From an uncultured Collinsella sp. (GTDB lineage: Bacteria > Actinomycetota > Coriobacteriia > Coriobacteriales > Coriobacteriaceae), in contig CAAFGG010000024.1 in the NCBI GenBank assembly GCA_900762325.1, positions 1-64,000 on the forward strand: 64,000 bases of DNA, read 5' to 3'. The first letter of the stretch is position 1; every line of letters begins with the position of its first letter. Below are positions 7,109-14,812 of the stretch, in pieces. Below the pieces are notes generated by a model that worked only from the letters and a program-made list of their open reading frames with translations, did no database searches and was not told the origin of the DNA. The position numbers were made by a program, and so were the translations under genes.

Positions 7109-8866
7109 ATGGACGCCATCGTAAAGATGCTCGAGAAGCATCAGCCGTTCTTTGAGAAGATCTCGAGGAACATCTACCTCCAGGCCATTAAGGACGGATT
7201 CCTTGGGTGCATGCCCATCGTCCTCACCTCTTCGATTTTCCTGCTCATCGCCACGCTCCCCGGCGTCGTTGGCGTCACGCTGCCCCAGCCGCTCATCGAC
7301 TGGTGCAACAAGCTGTACAACTTCACCATGGGCGTCATGGGCATCATGGTCGCCGGCACCACCGCCAAGAACTTTACGGCTTCCATGAACCGTCGCATGC
7401 CCGCCGGCAAGGTGCTCAACGACGGCTCCACCATGGTGGCCGCCCAGTGCAGCATGCTTTTGCTCGCCGTTACGCAGTTCACCACCAAGCTCGACGGCTC
7501 CGAGCTTTCGGTCTTCGATTGCACCAGCATGGGTACGCGCGGTCTGTTCTCGGCATATATCGCCGCGTTCATCACCGTTTGGGTTTATAAGTTCTGCGTC
7601 TCGCGCGATCTGACCATTAAGCTGCCCAAGGAGGTCCCGGGCGCCATCGCTCAGAACTTCCGCGACATCATCCCCTTTGGCGGCGCTGTCATCATCTGCG
7701 GCATCATCGATGTGGTCGTGCGCAACCTCATGGGCGTTCCGTTCTCCGAGCTGCTCATCAAGCTGCTCTCCCCGCTCTTCACTGCGGCAGAAACCTATCC
7801 CGGCCTTATCCTTATCCAGGCAGCCACCGCGTTCTTCTGGTTCATCGGCGTCCACGGCCCCTCGATTGTCCAGCCGGGCATCGACCCCATCCGTCTTGCC
7901 AACCAGGCCGAGAACCTGCAGGTCCTGCTGGCTGGTGGTCACCCCGCCCACTCCCTCACCTTTAACATGTCACTCGTGGGCGAGTTCGGCGGCACCGGCG
8001 CCACCTTTATCGTGCCGCTTCTGCTGATTCTCTTTATGAAGTCCAAGCAGCTCAAGGCCGTCGGCAAGGCATCGATTGTCCCCGTCGCCTTCGCCGTCAA
8101 CGAGCCGCTGCTCTTTGGCGCCCCCATGATCCTCAACCCCTACATGCTCATCCCCTTTGTTGCCGCCGGCTGCGTCAATGTGAGTGTTGCCAAGTTCTTT
8201 ATCGATAACGTGGGTATGAACGGCTTCTCCTTCGTGGTGCCTTGGGCCACCCCCGCCCCCATCGGCATCTTCATCACCACGAACTTCCAGCTTATTGCCC
8301 TGGTATTTGTCGCGATCATCATCTTGCTGGACGCCGTCATCTACCTGCCGTTTTTGAAGGCATACGATAAGCTGCTCTGCGACCAGGAAGCCGAGCGCGC
8401 CGCCGAGCTGGGTCTCGAGTCCGATGGTGCTGCCACCATCGCTGCCAGCGCCTCCGAGCCCGTCATCGAGCCGACCGCCGCTGCCGTCGACAGCGAGCCT
8501 GTCGCCGATCAGCCCGAGCCCGCCGCCGACGCATCCGCCAAGAAGGACGTCGATGGCCTGAAGGTCCTCGTCCTGTGCGCCGGCGCCGGCACCTCCGCCA
8601 TGCTCGCCAACGCCATTAAGGAAGGCGCCGCACAGACCGGCGAGAACATCGCCTCCTCCGCTGGTGCCTATGGCCAGCACACCGCCATCATGGATCAGTA
8701 CGACGTGATCGTGCTTGCCCCGCAGGTCCGTAGCTACTACAACGACATGAAGGCCGACACCGATCGCCTGGGCATTAAGCTGCTCGCCCCGCGCGGCAAG
8801 GAATACATCGACCTTACCCGCGATCCCGCCGGTGCCATCAAGTGGCTCCGCGAGAACCTCGACTAG
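7109..8866 (+). CDS. lacE: PTS lactose-family IICB transporter 2
   Basis: A 585-residue paralogue of the protein at 2284-4059 with the same layout. A multi-span IIC comes first (about 1-430, with WFIGVHGPSIVQPGI and FAVNEPLLF), then an acidic Ala/Glu-rich linker and a C-terminal IIB with Cys490 in VLVLCAGAGTSA as the phosphorylation site. AAAGGAG eight bases upstream supports the ATG. It is followed by a second lacG. The replacement of EPAI by QPGI in the IIC signature may reflect a different sugar preference. It needs a IIA from elsewhere, probably the one at 372-710. Confidence 0.92.
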   Translation: MDAIVKMLEKHQPFFEKISRNIYLQAIKDGFLGCMPIVLTSSIFLLIATLPGVVGVTLPQPLIDWCNKLYNFTMGVMGIMVAGTTAKNFTASMNRRMPAGKVLNDGSTMVAAQCSMLLLAVTQFTTKLDGSELSVFDCTSMGTRGLFSAYIAAFITVWVYKFCVSRDLTIKLPKEVPGAIAQNFRDIIPFGGAVIICGIIDVVVRNLMGVPFSELLIKLLSPLFTAAETYPGLILIQAATAFFWFIGVHGPSIVQPGIDPIRLANQAENLQVLLAGGHPAHSLTFNMSLVGEFGGTGATFIVPLLLILFMKSKQLKAVGKASIVPVAFAVNEPLLFGAPMILNPYMLIPFVAAGCVNVSVAKFFIDNVGMNGFSFVVPWATPAPIGIFITTNFQLIALVFVAIIILLDAVIYLPFLKAYDKLLCDQEAERAAELGLESDGAATIAASASEPVIEPTAAAVDSEPVADQPEPAADASAKKDVDGLKVLVLCAGAGTSAMLANAIKEGAAQTGENIASSAGAYGQHTAIMDQYDVIVLAPQVRSYYNDMKADTDRLGIKLLAPRGKEYIDLTRDPAGAIKWLRENLD

Positions 8867-8881
8867 TTTCCTCCCTCTGTT

Positions 8882-8907
8882 GGTGCCCGGACCCCAGTTC
8901 GGGCACC
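8882..8907 (+). other. Intercistronic hairpin, second lacE-lacG
   Basis: GGTGCCCG pairs with CGGGCACC across a 10-base loop. It has no T-run and sits in the same position as the hairpin at 4071-4102 but with unrelated stem sequence. Confidence 0.65.
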
Positions 8908-8941
8908 TCTCCCTATTCGTATCCCACAGAAAGGATGACTC

Positions 8942-10363
8942 ATGACCAACCCCATGCAGTTCCCCGACGGCTTTGTGTTTGGCGGCGCCACCGCTGCTTA
9001 CCAGGTTGAGGGCGAGACCCGCACGCACGGCAAGGGCAAAGTGCCCTGGGACGATTTCCTGGCTGCTCAGGGTCGCTTCTCCCCCGACCCCGCAAGCGAT
9101 TTCTACAACAAGTACCCGGTCGATATCGACCTGTGCCAGCGCTTCGGCATCAACGGCATCCGTGTCTCCATCGCGTGGAGCCGCATCTTCCCCAACGGCA
9201 CCGGCGAGGTTAACCCCGAGGGCGTTACCTACTATCACGAGCTCCTTGCCACCTGCAACAAAGCTGGCGTTATCCCCTATGTCACGCTCGATCACTTCGA
9301 TACGCCCGAGGCCTTTTACCAGAACGGCGGCGAGGGTTTCCTGACGCGCACGACGATCGACGCCTTTGTCGAGTACGCCAAGTTCTGCTTTGCCGAGTTC
9401 ACCGAGGTCAAGCACTGGTTTACCTTTAACGAGATTCCCGCAACCGCCGAGGGCAGCTTTATCGTCGGCAACTGGCCGCACGGCGAGAAGTACCGCCTGG
9501 ACAAGGCCTTCCAGCTCATGCACAACATGATGGTGGCCCACGCCAAGGCTGTCGTCGCCTTCCATGAGGGCGGCTTTGAGGGCGAGATCGGCATTGTCCA
9601 GAACCTGGAGCCCAAGTATCCCCTCGATCCCAACAGCGCTGCCGACTGCGAGGCCGCCCGCATGGCCGACGTCATCAACAACCGCTGGGTGCTCGACGCC
9701 ACTTTCCGCGGCCACTATGCAGCCGACACCATGGAGGCTGCGACCAAGCTGACCCATATCGCCGGCGGCGAGCTCGACGTCCGCGACGAGGACATCGCCG
9801 CGCTGACCGCCGCGCTCCCCTACAACGATTGCCTGGGCGTCAACACCTACAAGTGCCAGTTCCTGCGTGCCGCCGAGGGCGAAAACGACATCAACCACAA
9901 TGGCACCGGCGACAAGGGCTCCTCGCGCTGGTTCCTCAAGGGCGTGGGCGAGTCATGCGTGCGCGAAGGCGTATCCACCACCGATTGGGACTGGATCATC
10001 TATCCCGAGGGCCTCTACGACCTGCTGCTTCGCATTAAGAACGATTACCCCAACTACAAGAAGATCTACATCACCGAGAACGGCATGGGCTATAAGGACG
10101 ACTTCGAGGACGGCTTTATCGACGACGCCCCTCGCATCGACTACATGCGCCAGCATCTCGCATGGATCCTCAAGGCAATCGACGGCGGCGTAAACGTCGA
10201 CGGTTACTTTGTGTGGTCGCTGCAGGACCAGTTCTCCTGGACCAACGGCTACAACAAGCGCTACGGCCTGTTCTACATCGACTTCGAGACCCAGAAGCGC
10301 TATCCCAAGGCGAGCGCGTACTGGTACAAGAACGTCGCGGAGACCGGCCTGCTCATGGCCTAA
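8942..10363 (+). CDS. lacG: GH1 6-phospho-beta-galactosidase 2
   Basis: A 473-residue GH1 enzyme, paralogous to 4127-5566. Acid/base Glu164 lies in FTFNEI and nucleophile Glu379 in ITENGMG. It hydrolyses the phospho-disaccharide made by the transporter just upstream. AAAGGA before the ATG supports the start. It has one extra Gly-rich stretch (about residues 128-135, QNGGEGF) compared with paralogue 1. A strong terminator and then four palindromic elements follow. Family is firm; the exact aryl or alkyl phospho-galactoside is not readable from sequence. Confidence 0.88.
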   Translation: MTNPMQFPDGFVFGGATAAYQVEGETRTHGKGKVPWDDFLAAQGRFSPDPASDFYNKYPVDIDLCQRFGINGIRVSIAWSRIFPNGTGEVNPEGVTYYHELLATCNKAGVIPYVTLDHFDTPEAFYQNGGEGFLTRTTIDAFVEYAKFCFAEFTEVKHWFTFNEIPATAEGSFIVGNWPHGEKYRLDKAFQLMHNMMVAHAKAVVAFHEGGFEGEIGIVQNLEPKYPLDPNSAADCEAARMADVINNRWVLDATFRGHYAADTMEAATKLTHIAGGELDVRDEDIAALTAALPYNDCLGVNTYKCQFLRAAEGENDINHNGTGDKGSSRWFLKGVGESCVREGVSTTDWDWIIYPEGLYDLLLRIKNDYPNYKKIYITENGMGYKDDFEDGFIDDAPRIDYMRQHLAWILKAIDGGVNVDGYFVWSLQDQFSWTNGYNKRYGLFYIDFETQKRYPKASAYWYKNVAETGLLMA

Positions 10364-10385
10364 TTCAAGCCGCATACCCCCTGTC

Positions 10386-10428
10386 GGCCGCATGCGAATC
10401 CCTCCACGGGTTCGCATGCGGCCTTTTT
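10386..10428 (+). terminator. Terminator of lacE-lacG module 2
   Basis: The arms GGCCGCATGCGAA and TTCGCATGCGGCC are followed by TTTTTG. Confidence 0.9.
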
Positions 10429-10456
10429 GTTTTGGCTCGGCCCGAGCAGGCCATTT

Positions 10457-10749
10457 GTCTCGATCTGTAACATCTAGCAGAGATTTTTGGCCCCAATTGT
10501 TACAAATTGAGATGAACGGGGGCACCCGGTTCGAAATGTCTAGATCTGTAACATCTGATTCGCTTTTGGCCGTCTAACTGTTACAGATCAAGACAAAGAT
10601 GATGGCTGGGTAGACAAAATCTCGATCTGTAACATCTAGTCGAGTTTTTGGGTCCTGGCTGTTACAGATTGAGACAAATGCACAGGACAATCCCCCCAAT
10701 CTGTAACATCTGGTTGGTGATTTCACCCCTACCTGTCACAGGTTGAGAC
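10457..10749 (+). repeat. Array of four 57-bp palindromic elements
   Basis: Copies lie at about 10457-10513, 10538-10594, 10620-10675 and 10698-10749, at a period of 78-82 bases. Each has a left arm near TCTCGATCTGTAACATCT, a variable centre with a TTTTGG-type T-rich stretch, and a right arm near TGTTACAGATTGAGAC. Arms within each copy pair with one or two changes, and the fourth copy has lost the outer part of its left arm. The rest of 10364-10869 holds the terminator and a short GGAGG-TAAAAGT-CCTCC hairpin at about 10821. No gene is seen. Confidence 0.9.
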
Positions 10750-10869
10750 AATTTGATAGTGGAGTCCTCATTTACGCGTCATATCGCGTAGCGCTCACGC
10801 GTTGATTCCCCACAATGGCAGGAGGTAAAAGTCCTCCCGCATCGCCTGTTGGCAATCCCATAGCGTTAG

Positions 10870-11655
10870 CTAGCAGATGACCTGCGTGTGCTCCTCGATG
10901 GCGGCGCGATTCTCGGCAGCGATACCCGGCTCGCACACCACGGCGTCCAGGCTGTCCAGGCGGCAGAAGGTGTAAAAGTCGCGCTTGCCGATCTTGCTGG
11001 AGTCGGTGATCAGGTAGCGCGAGTCGGCCTTGCTAAAGGCAAGCTGCTGGATACGGCCCTCGTCCATGTTGGACGTAGATACGTCGCCATCCAGAATGCC
11101 GTTGGCACCGATAAACGCCGCGTCGATGCCCAGCGCACGCAAGGTATCCTCGGCCGTTGGTCCCACAAAAGCGGCGGTGCGGCGACGGTACATACCGCCC
11201 ACGAGGCACAGGTCGCAGTCTTCGCGTGCCTCGAGCAGGTTAAACACCGAAAGCGAATTGGTCACGATACGCAGGCGAAACGCCGGCAGCATCGAGGCCA
11301 TCTGCTCAACCGTAGTGCCCGTACCCAAAAAGATGGTCGAGCCCTCCTCGATAAGCTCCACAGCACGGCGCGCGATCTGCAGCTTTTCCTCGGCATGCTT
11401 GGTGCGCTTTTCGCTGTGAGAATACTCATGGCGCAACATAGCGTGTGGACGGCCCTGCGCACTACGGGCGCCGCCGTGCACGCGTTCGATCTCGCCCAGG
11501 CTCGCAAGTTCCTCAAGGTCGCGACGGATCGTCATGTCCGAGACGCCCAGTGCATCCGAAATCTCCTTGACCGAGACCGTTCCCTGTTCCTCGAGCAGCT
11601 GCCGAACCTTATCCTGTCGCTCTGCCTTAATCACGATGAGTCCTCGCTGTTCCAC
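10870..11655 (-). CDS. DeoR-family transcription regulator
   Basis: A 261-residue regulator. The N-terminal DeoR winged helix-turn-helix (about residues 13-60, VSVKEISDALGVSDMTIRRD) is followed by a sugar-phosphate-isomerase-like sensor domain (FLGTGTTVEQMA, GANGI near the C-terminus). LacR and the galactitol/tagatose regulators belong to this family and sense sugar phosphates, so tagatose-6-phosphate is a reasonable effector here (inference). It is divergent from galM; an extended -10 TGATATAAT lies upstream on its strand at 11686-11694. Confidence 0.88.
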   Translation of the reverse strand: MEQRGLIVIKAERQDKVRQLLEEQGTVSVKEISDALGVSDMTIRRDLEELASLGEIERVHGGARSAQGRPHAMLRHEYSHSEKRTKHAEEKLQIARRAVELIEEGSTIFLGTGTTVEQMASMLPAFRLRIVTNSLSVFNLLEAREDCDLCLVGGMYRRRTAAFVGPTAEDTLRALGIDAAFIGANGILDGDVSTSNMDEGRIQQLAFSKADSRYLITDSSKIGKRDFYTFCRLDSLDAVVCEPGIAAENRAAIEEHTQVIC

Positions 11656-11685
11656 GCTCGCGTCAATTCAAACAGTAACGAACAA

Positions 11686-11694
11686 ATTATATCA
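11686..11694 (-). promoter_or_regulatory. Extended -10 of the DeoR gene
   Basis: Reading the minus strand, TGATATAAT lies about 31 bases before the start codon. No good -35 is seen, as expected for an extended -10. Confidence 0.5.
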
Positions 11695-11839
11695 GACTCG
11701 TGCGCGTCAAAAATGAACACCCGCACAGCTCCAATCATCACTTTTTTGAGAAAAATACCCCCTGCTTTAGTGGGGTGTAGTGATAATCTCGCCTGTTCGC
11801 GCTACAGTTTGTCCGAAATACCTCGATGTTAGGAACCAA

Positions 11840-12892
11840 ATGATCACTTCCGAGCTTTTCGGCACCGCGCCGTGCGGCACCTCCGTTCATCGTTACACCC
11901 TCAACGGGCCCGAGATCTGCGTTCGCATTATGGACTATGGCGCCACCGTGCTGGGTATCGATGTGCCCGATATTCCCGGCAACGTGCGCGATGTGGTGCT
12001 GGGCTTCGATAAGCTCGAGGATTACTTTGACAACCCCGCCTGCTTTGGCGCGACCATCGGCCCCGTGGCAAACCGCACCGCGGGCGCCACGATCACCATC
12101 GACGGCACGGACTGGCACATGCCGGCCAACGAAGGCGTCAACAACCTGCACAGCGATCTTGAGCATGGTCTGCACAAGCGCGTATGGGACGTTGAGCTCG
12201 ACGAGACTCACAACGCCGTGCGCATGACCACCTCGCTTGAGGATGGCGAGCTGGGCCTGCCCGGCAACCGAACCTTTACGGCTGTGTTTACCGTTACGCG
12301 CACCGGCGTCTTCCGCATCGAGTATGGTTGCGAGAGCGACCGCGCCACCTACGTGTCCATGACCAACCACACGTACTTTAACCTTGCCGGCCATAACGCC
12401 GGCATGGACTGTGAGCACTTCTTTATCGCCAACGCCGTCCACTATCTGCCCATTGACGATCAGAACATTCCCACCGGCGAAATTGCTCCGGTCGAGGGCA
12501 CGCCGTTTGACTTCCGCGAGCTGCGCCCCGTCGCCCCCGGCATGGAGGCCGACGACCCGCAGATTAAGCAGGCACGCGGCTACGATCACTGTCTGTGCAT
12601 CGATGGCTATCAGTACGGCCGCAACCTGCGTCGTGCCCTGCATGTCGAGGAGATGTGGACCGGCCGCGAGCTGGATTACTACACCACCGCCCCGGGTGTG
12701 CAGCTCTACACCGGCAACTGGCTGGGCGACGAGCACGCCAAGGACGATGCCAACTATGGCTGGGGCGCCGGCTTTGCCCTCGAGGCCGAGATGTACCCCG
12801 ACACGCCGCACCAGCCGCTGTTCCCGCAGGGCATTGTGGGCCCGGGTCATCCCTACAGCAATGTGATCGAATACCACTTTATGAGACACTAA
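11840..12892 (+). CDS. galM: Galactose mutarotase (aldose 1-epimerase)
   Basis: A 350-residue enzyme that interconverts alpha and beta anomers of galactose or glucose. Catalytic His177 lies in TNHTYFNL and the general base Glu315 in FALEAEM. Both positions fit the GalM family, as does the length. The ATG at 11840 is chosen over an upstream GTG at 11780 because TAGGA sits six bases before it and the extra 20 residues have no family match. It is divergent from the DeoR gene. It would act on free galactose or glucose released by glycosidases. Confidence 0.9.
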   Translation: MITSELFGTAPCGTSVHRYTLNGPEICVRIMDYGATVLGIDVPDIPGNVRDVVLGFDKLEDYFDNPACFGATIGPVANRTAGATITIDGTDWHMPANEGVNNLHSDLEHGLHKRVWDVELDETHNAVRMTTSLEDGELGLPGNRTFTAVFTVTRTGVFRIEYGCESDRATYVSMTNHTYFNLAGHNAGMDCEHFFIANAVHYLPIDDQNIPTGEIAPVEGTPFDFRELRPVAPGMEADDPQIKQARGYDHCLCIDGYQYGRNLRRALHVEEMWTGRELDYYTTAPGVQLYTGNWLGDEHAKDDANYGWGAGFALEAEMYPDTPHQPLFPQGIVGPGHPYSNVIEYHFMRH

Positions 12893-12916
12893 GCCCATAA
12901 CGCAACATATCGCACA

Positions 12917-12951
12917 GCAGCGCCCGCCGGCACACCGCCGACGGGCGCTGC
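12917..12951 (+). terminator. Terminator of galM
   Basis: GCAGCGCCCG pairs with CGGGCGCTGC around a CGG/CCG extension. The T-run after it is weak. Confidence 0.65.
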
Positions 12952-12999
12952 TTCATGCCTAAATCCTTCTTTTCGATGCCACCGAATTGGTGACATAAC

Positions 13000-13151
13000 A
13001 AAACTATGCCGAATTACTACGATGAACCCACTATGTCCGACCACGCGCTGGTTTATAAAAAATTAGCAACTCGTCTACCTGCGGTTTTATTCTCTGCAAA
13101 TTTGGCATGCTCGGCGATAAGCAATTCATCGTAGTAAACCGGCATAGTTTT
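13000..13151. repeat. Long inverted repeat with AT-rich centre
   Basis: Two 27-base arms (13000-13026 and 13125-13151) pair at 25 positions; the left begins AAAACTATGCCG and the right ends CGGCATAGTTTT. The 98-base centre holds an AT-rich run and TCTACCTGCGGTTTT (13074-13088), a 15-mer also found at 24445-24459. It fills most of the galM-IIB gap, which has no gene. It could be a structured RNA or a non-autonomous mobile element. Confidence 0.75.
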
Positions 13152-13217
13152 GGCGGACAGCGCCACACAGATCCCCTACGAAGGCAAAATGATCCGTTTT
13201 CCTCCGTCCCCAAGGGA

Positions 13218-13700
13218 TCAGTTGAACAGATTGCCGATGGGATCGGGGGCGGAACTGGGGAGATGGCGGATTTCTAGCTCTATACCGAGCTTTTGCAACT
13301 CTTTGAAGGCGGCGATGTCTGTATCGCCTACGGCAACGGCAGGCGTTGCAGAGCGCTTGCCCTCCCCCGCCCGCATATGGCCGATACTAATCTTGGTTAT
13401 TGGCACACCGCCCTTAACCAGCGCGAGCGCATCGGAGGGTGAGGCCGCCATGATCAGAATCAATTGGCGAGGCGTTGCGGTATGAATGATGTCGATGGCC
13501 TTTTGTACCGAGAAAAACCGCGTCCAAACGCCTTCTGGCGCCGCCACCCTCATGGGTGCCCATTGGCGCGAATCTGCCGCGATCTCATCGTTGACGATTA
13601 GGACAAGGTTGGAACCCACGGCTTCGTTCCACAGCTCAACGTCTTGTCCGTAAATGAAACGGTCGTCGATGCGTGTGAGAAGAATCTTGGGTTGAGTCAT
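13218..13700 (-). CDS. Orphan mannose-family PTS IIB with Tyr at the active site
   Basis: A 160-residue protein clearly related over its whole length to the IIB at 22954-23436 (ILLTRIDxR, the RFFSxQKxID region, VKGGVPIxKxxIG, AAFKELQxLG). The phosphorylatable His of this family, present as His17 there (RLVHGQ), is Tyr17 here (RFIYGQ), read directly from a TAC codon. It therefore cannot accept phosphate in the normal way. No IIA, IIC or IID is adjacent. The ATG at 13700 follows GGGG and is preferred to an upstream in-frame codon. It may be a regulatory or decoy subunit, or a decaying paralogue with an intact frame. Confidence 0.88.
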   Translation of the reverse strand: MTQPKILLTRIDDRFIYGQDVELWNEAVGSNLVLIVNDEIAADSRQWAPMRVAAPEGVWTRFFSVQKAIDIIHTATPRQLILIMAASPSDALALVKGGVPITKISIGHMRAGEGKRSATPAVAVGDTDIAAFKELQKLGIELEIRHLPSSAPDPIGNLFN

Positions 13701-13789
13701 CGCTGCCCCATTCTGTTTGAGACCCGTAAGAGCAAGACATCGCGTCTCCAATATTAGTGCATTTAAAGTGAGAAAAGCCGTCAGAACAC

Positions 13790-13818
13790 TTGCGCGGATT
13801 TGCGATGTCCCGTATCAT
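13790..13818 (+). promoter_or_regulatory. Promoter of tRNA-Thr
   Basis: TTGCGC at 13790-13795, a 17-base spacer, then TATCAT at 13813-13818, about 40 bases before the tRNA. Confidence 0.65.
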
Positions 13819-13857
13819 AGACAGCCGTTGACGCCTCAGTTGCGCCATCACATGGCC

Positions 13858-13933
13858 GCCAGCGTAGCTCAGTTGGTAGAGCACCGCTCTCGTAAAGCGG
13901 GGGTCACCGGTTCGAGCCCGGTCGCTGGCTCCA
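13858..13933 (+). tRNA. tRNA-Thr (anticodon CGT)
   Basis: The cloverleaf is complete: acceptor GCCAGCG/CGCTGGC, D arm GCTCAGTTGGTAGAGC, anticodon stem CCGCT/AGCGG with loop CTCGTAA, T arm with GTTCGAGCC, and an encoded CCA. It reads ACG codons, which suits a GC-rich genome. It has its own promoter and terminator. Confidence 0.97.
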
Positions 13934-13944
13934 TTGCACAAGAT

Positions 13945-13967
13945 AGCCGCCTTCGGGCGGCTTTTTT
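13945..13967 (+). terminator. Terminator of tRNA-Thr
   Basis: AGCCGCC-TTCG-GGCGGCT followed by TTTTT. The bases from here to 14141 hold no recognisable gene. Confidence 0.92.
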
Positions 13968-14141
13968 GTTGCCGATTTCGGGCGCGCATCCGCCAATCCA
14001 AGCACAACGCCGCCGGAAACTCCCCTACTCAACAAAAGCCCCGCCAACCGCAATCCCCAAAGGAACCGCGATCAGCGGGGCCCAAGCGCGTTCCTCCAAG
14101 GGATAACGCTCGCAACACGAACAGCTCAGCCGAGCAGCGCG

Positions 14142-14615
14142 CTACTCCTCCCAGTAAGCATCTGCAAGCAGCTTAAAGCAAATCTTCTTGACCGGCTGCG
14201 CGCCATCGCCCGGGAACTCGAGCGTGGGCATGTGAGGCTCGCCGGCAACAAACAGAGCAAACTTGTCGTCAGCAAGATCGCCGGCGATCGAGGCGTCGGA
14301 ATCGACCAGATCGTAGTCGTCCTTCTCGTCGAACTCCTGGACCAGCGTCAGGCTGCCCGTGGCAACCTTAAAGGCCTCGCGGCCCTCGACGTCGATCTGC
14401 AGGTCGTGATAGCGCTGATGCGTCTCATAGTGAGCCTCGGCTTCGGGACGCGTCGTGGGAGCCATGACGTTCGCAAAGACCTTGTCGCCCAGAATCGGAT
14501 GGCTGCCGACCTCGAGCTTCGCCGGATCGTTCTCCTCGAGCCAATCGATCAGCACGTCGAGGCCCTTGAGCATTCCACGGTACTCCTCAATATCGCCCAA
14601 TGCACCGTAAATCAT
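14142..14615 (-). CDS. YhcH/YjgK/YiaL family protein
   Basis: A 157-residue cupin-like protein of the family that includes NanQ/YhcH and EbgC. These are small metal-binding proteins found beside sialic acid, amino-sugar and beta-galactosidase genes and thought to act on sugar anomers. Family features are the N-terminal MIYGALGDIEEY, HYETHQRYHDLQ (candidate metal-binding His and Glu) and FVAGEPHMP. GAGGGG six bases upstream supports the start. It lies directly behind the nagA remnant and lacC on the same strand, which fits a role in amino-sugar or galactoside breakdown. The exact substrate is unknown. Confidence 0.82.
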   Translation of the reverse strand: MIYGALGDIEEYRGMLKGLDVLIDWLEENDPAKLEVGSHPILGDKVFANVMAPTTRPEAEAHYETHQRYHDLQIDVEGREAFKVATGSLTLVQEFDEKDDYDLVDSDASIAGDLADDKFALFVAGEPHMPTLEFPGDGAQPVKKICFKLLADAYWEE

Positions 14616-14647
14616 CTAAATCCCCTCTCGGATCGTTTCTTTGGCGG

Positions 14648-14778
14648 CTACTCGGCAAACGCATTACCGACGCTGTTGCCACCCACATGCGTCTCGACCA
14701 GGGTAAGGTCGGGATTGAACACGACAGTGTCGGCGTCGCGCCCCGGCATAATGCTACTGCACTTGTCGTCGACATGAG
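14648..14778 (-). pseudogene. 3' fragment of a second nagA
   Basis: On the minus strand, 42 codons ending in TAG at 14648-14650 match the last 42 residues of the intact NagA at 17506-18675 at 32 positions (SIMPGRDAD, LTLVET, VGNAF). Homology stops abruptly at about 14778 and there is no start for this frame. It sits between lacC and the yhcH-like gene, so an earlier lacC-nagA-yhcH order was probably disrupted by deletion. The divergence from the intact copy shows it is not a very recent duplication. Confidence 0.85.
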
Positions 14779-14812
14779 TTAGCAACCGATGCCGGGGCCG
14801 CAGCACAAGCTC

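Noticed and set aside
10457..10749. Possible CRISPR array
   Set aside because: Repeats are full palindromes of 57 bp with imperfect copies and about 25 bases between them, with no cas genes and unequal centres inside the repeat. This is a REP-type array, not CRISPR.
13636..14106. Open frames across the tRNA-Thr region
   Set aside because: They run through a complete tRNA with promoter and terminator and have no ribosome binding site or homology.
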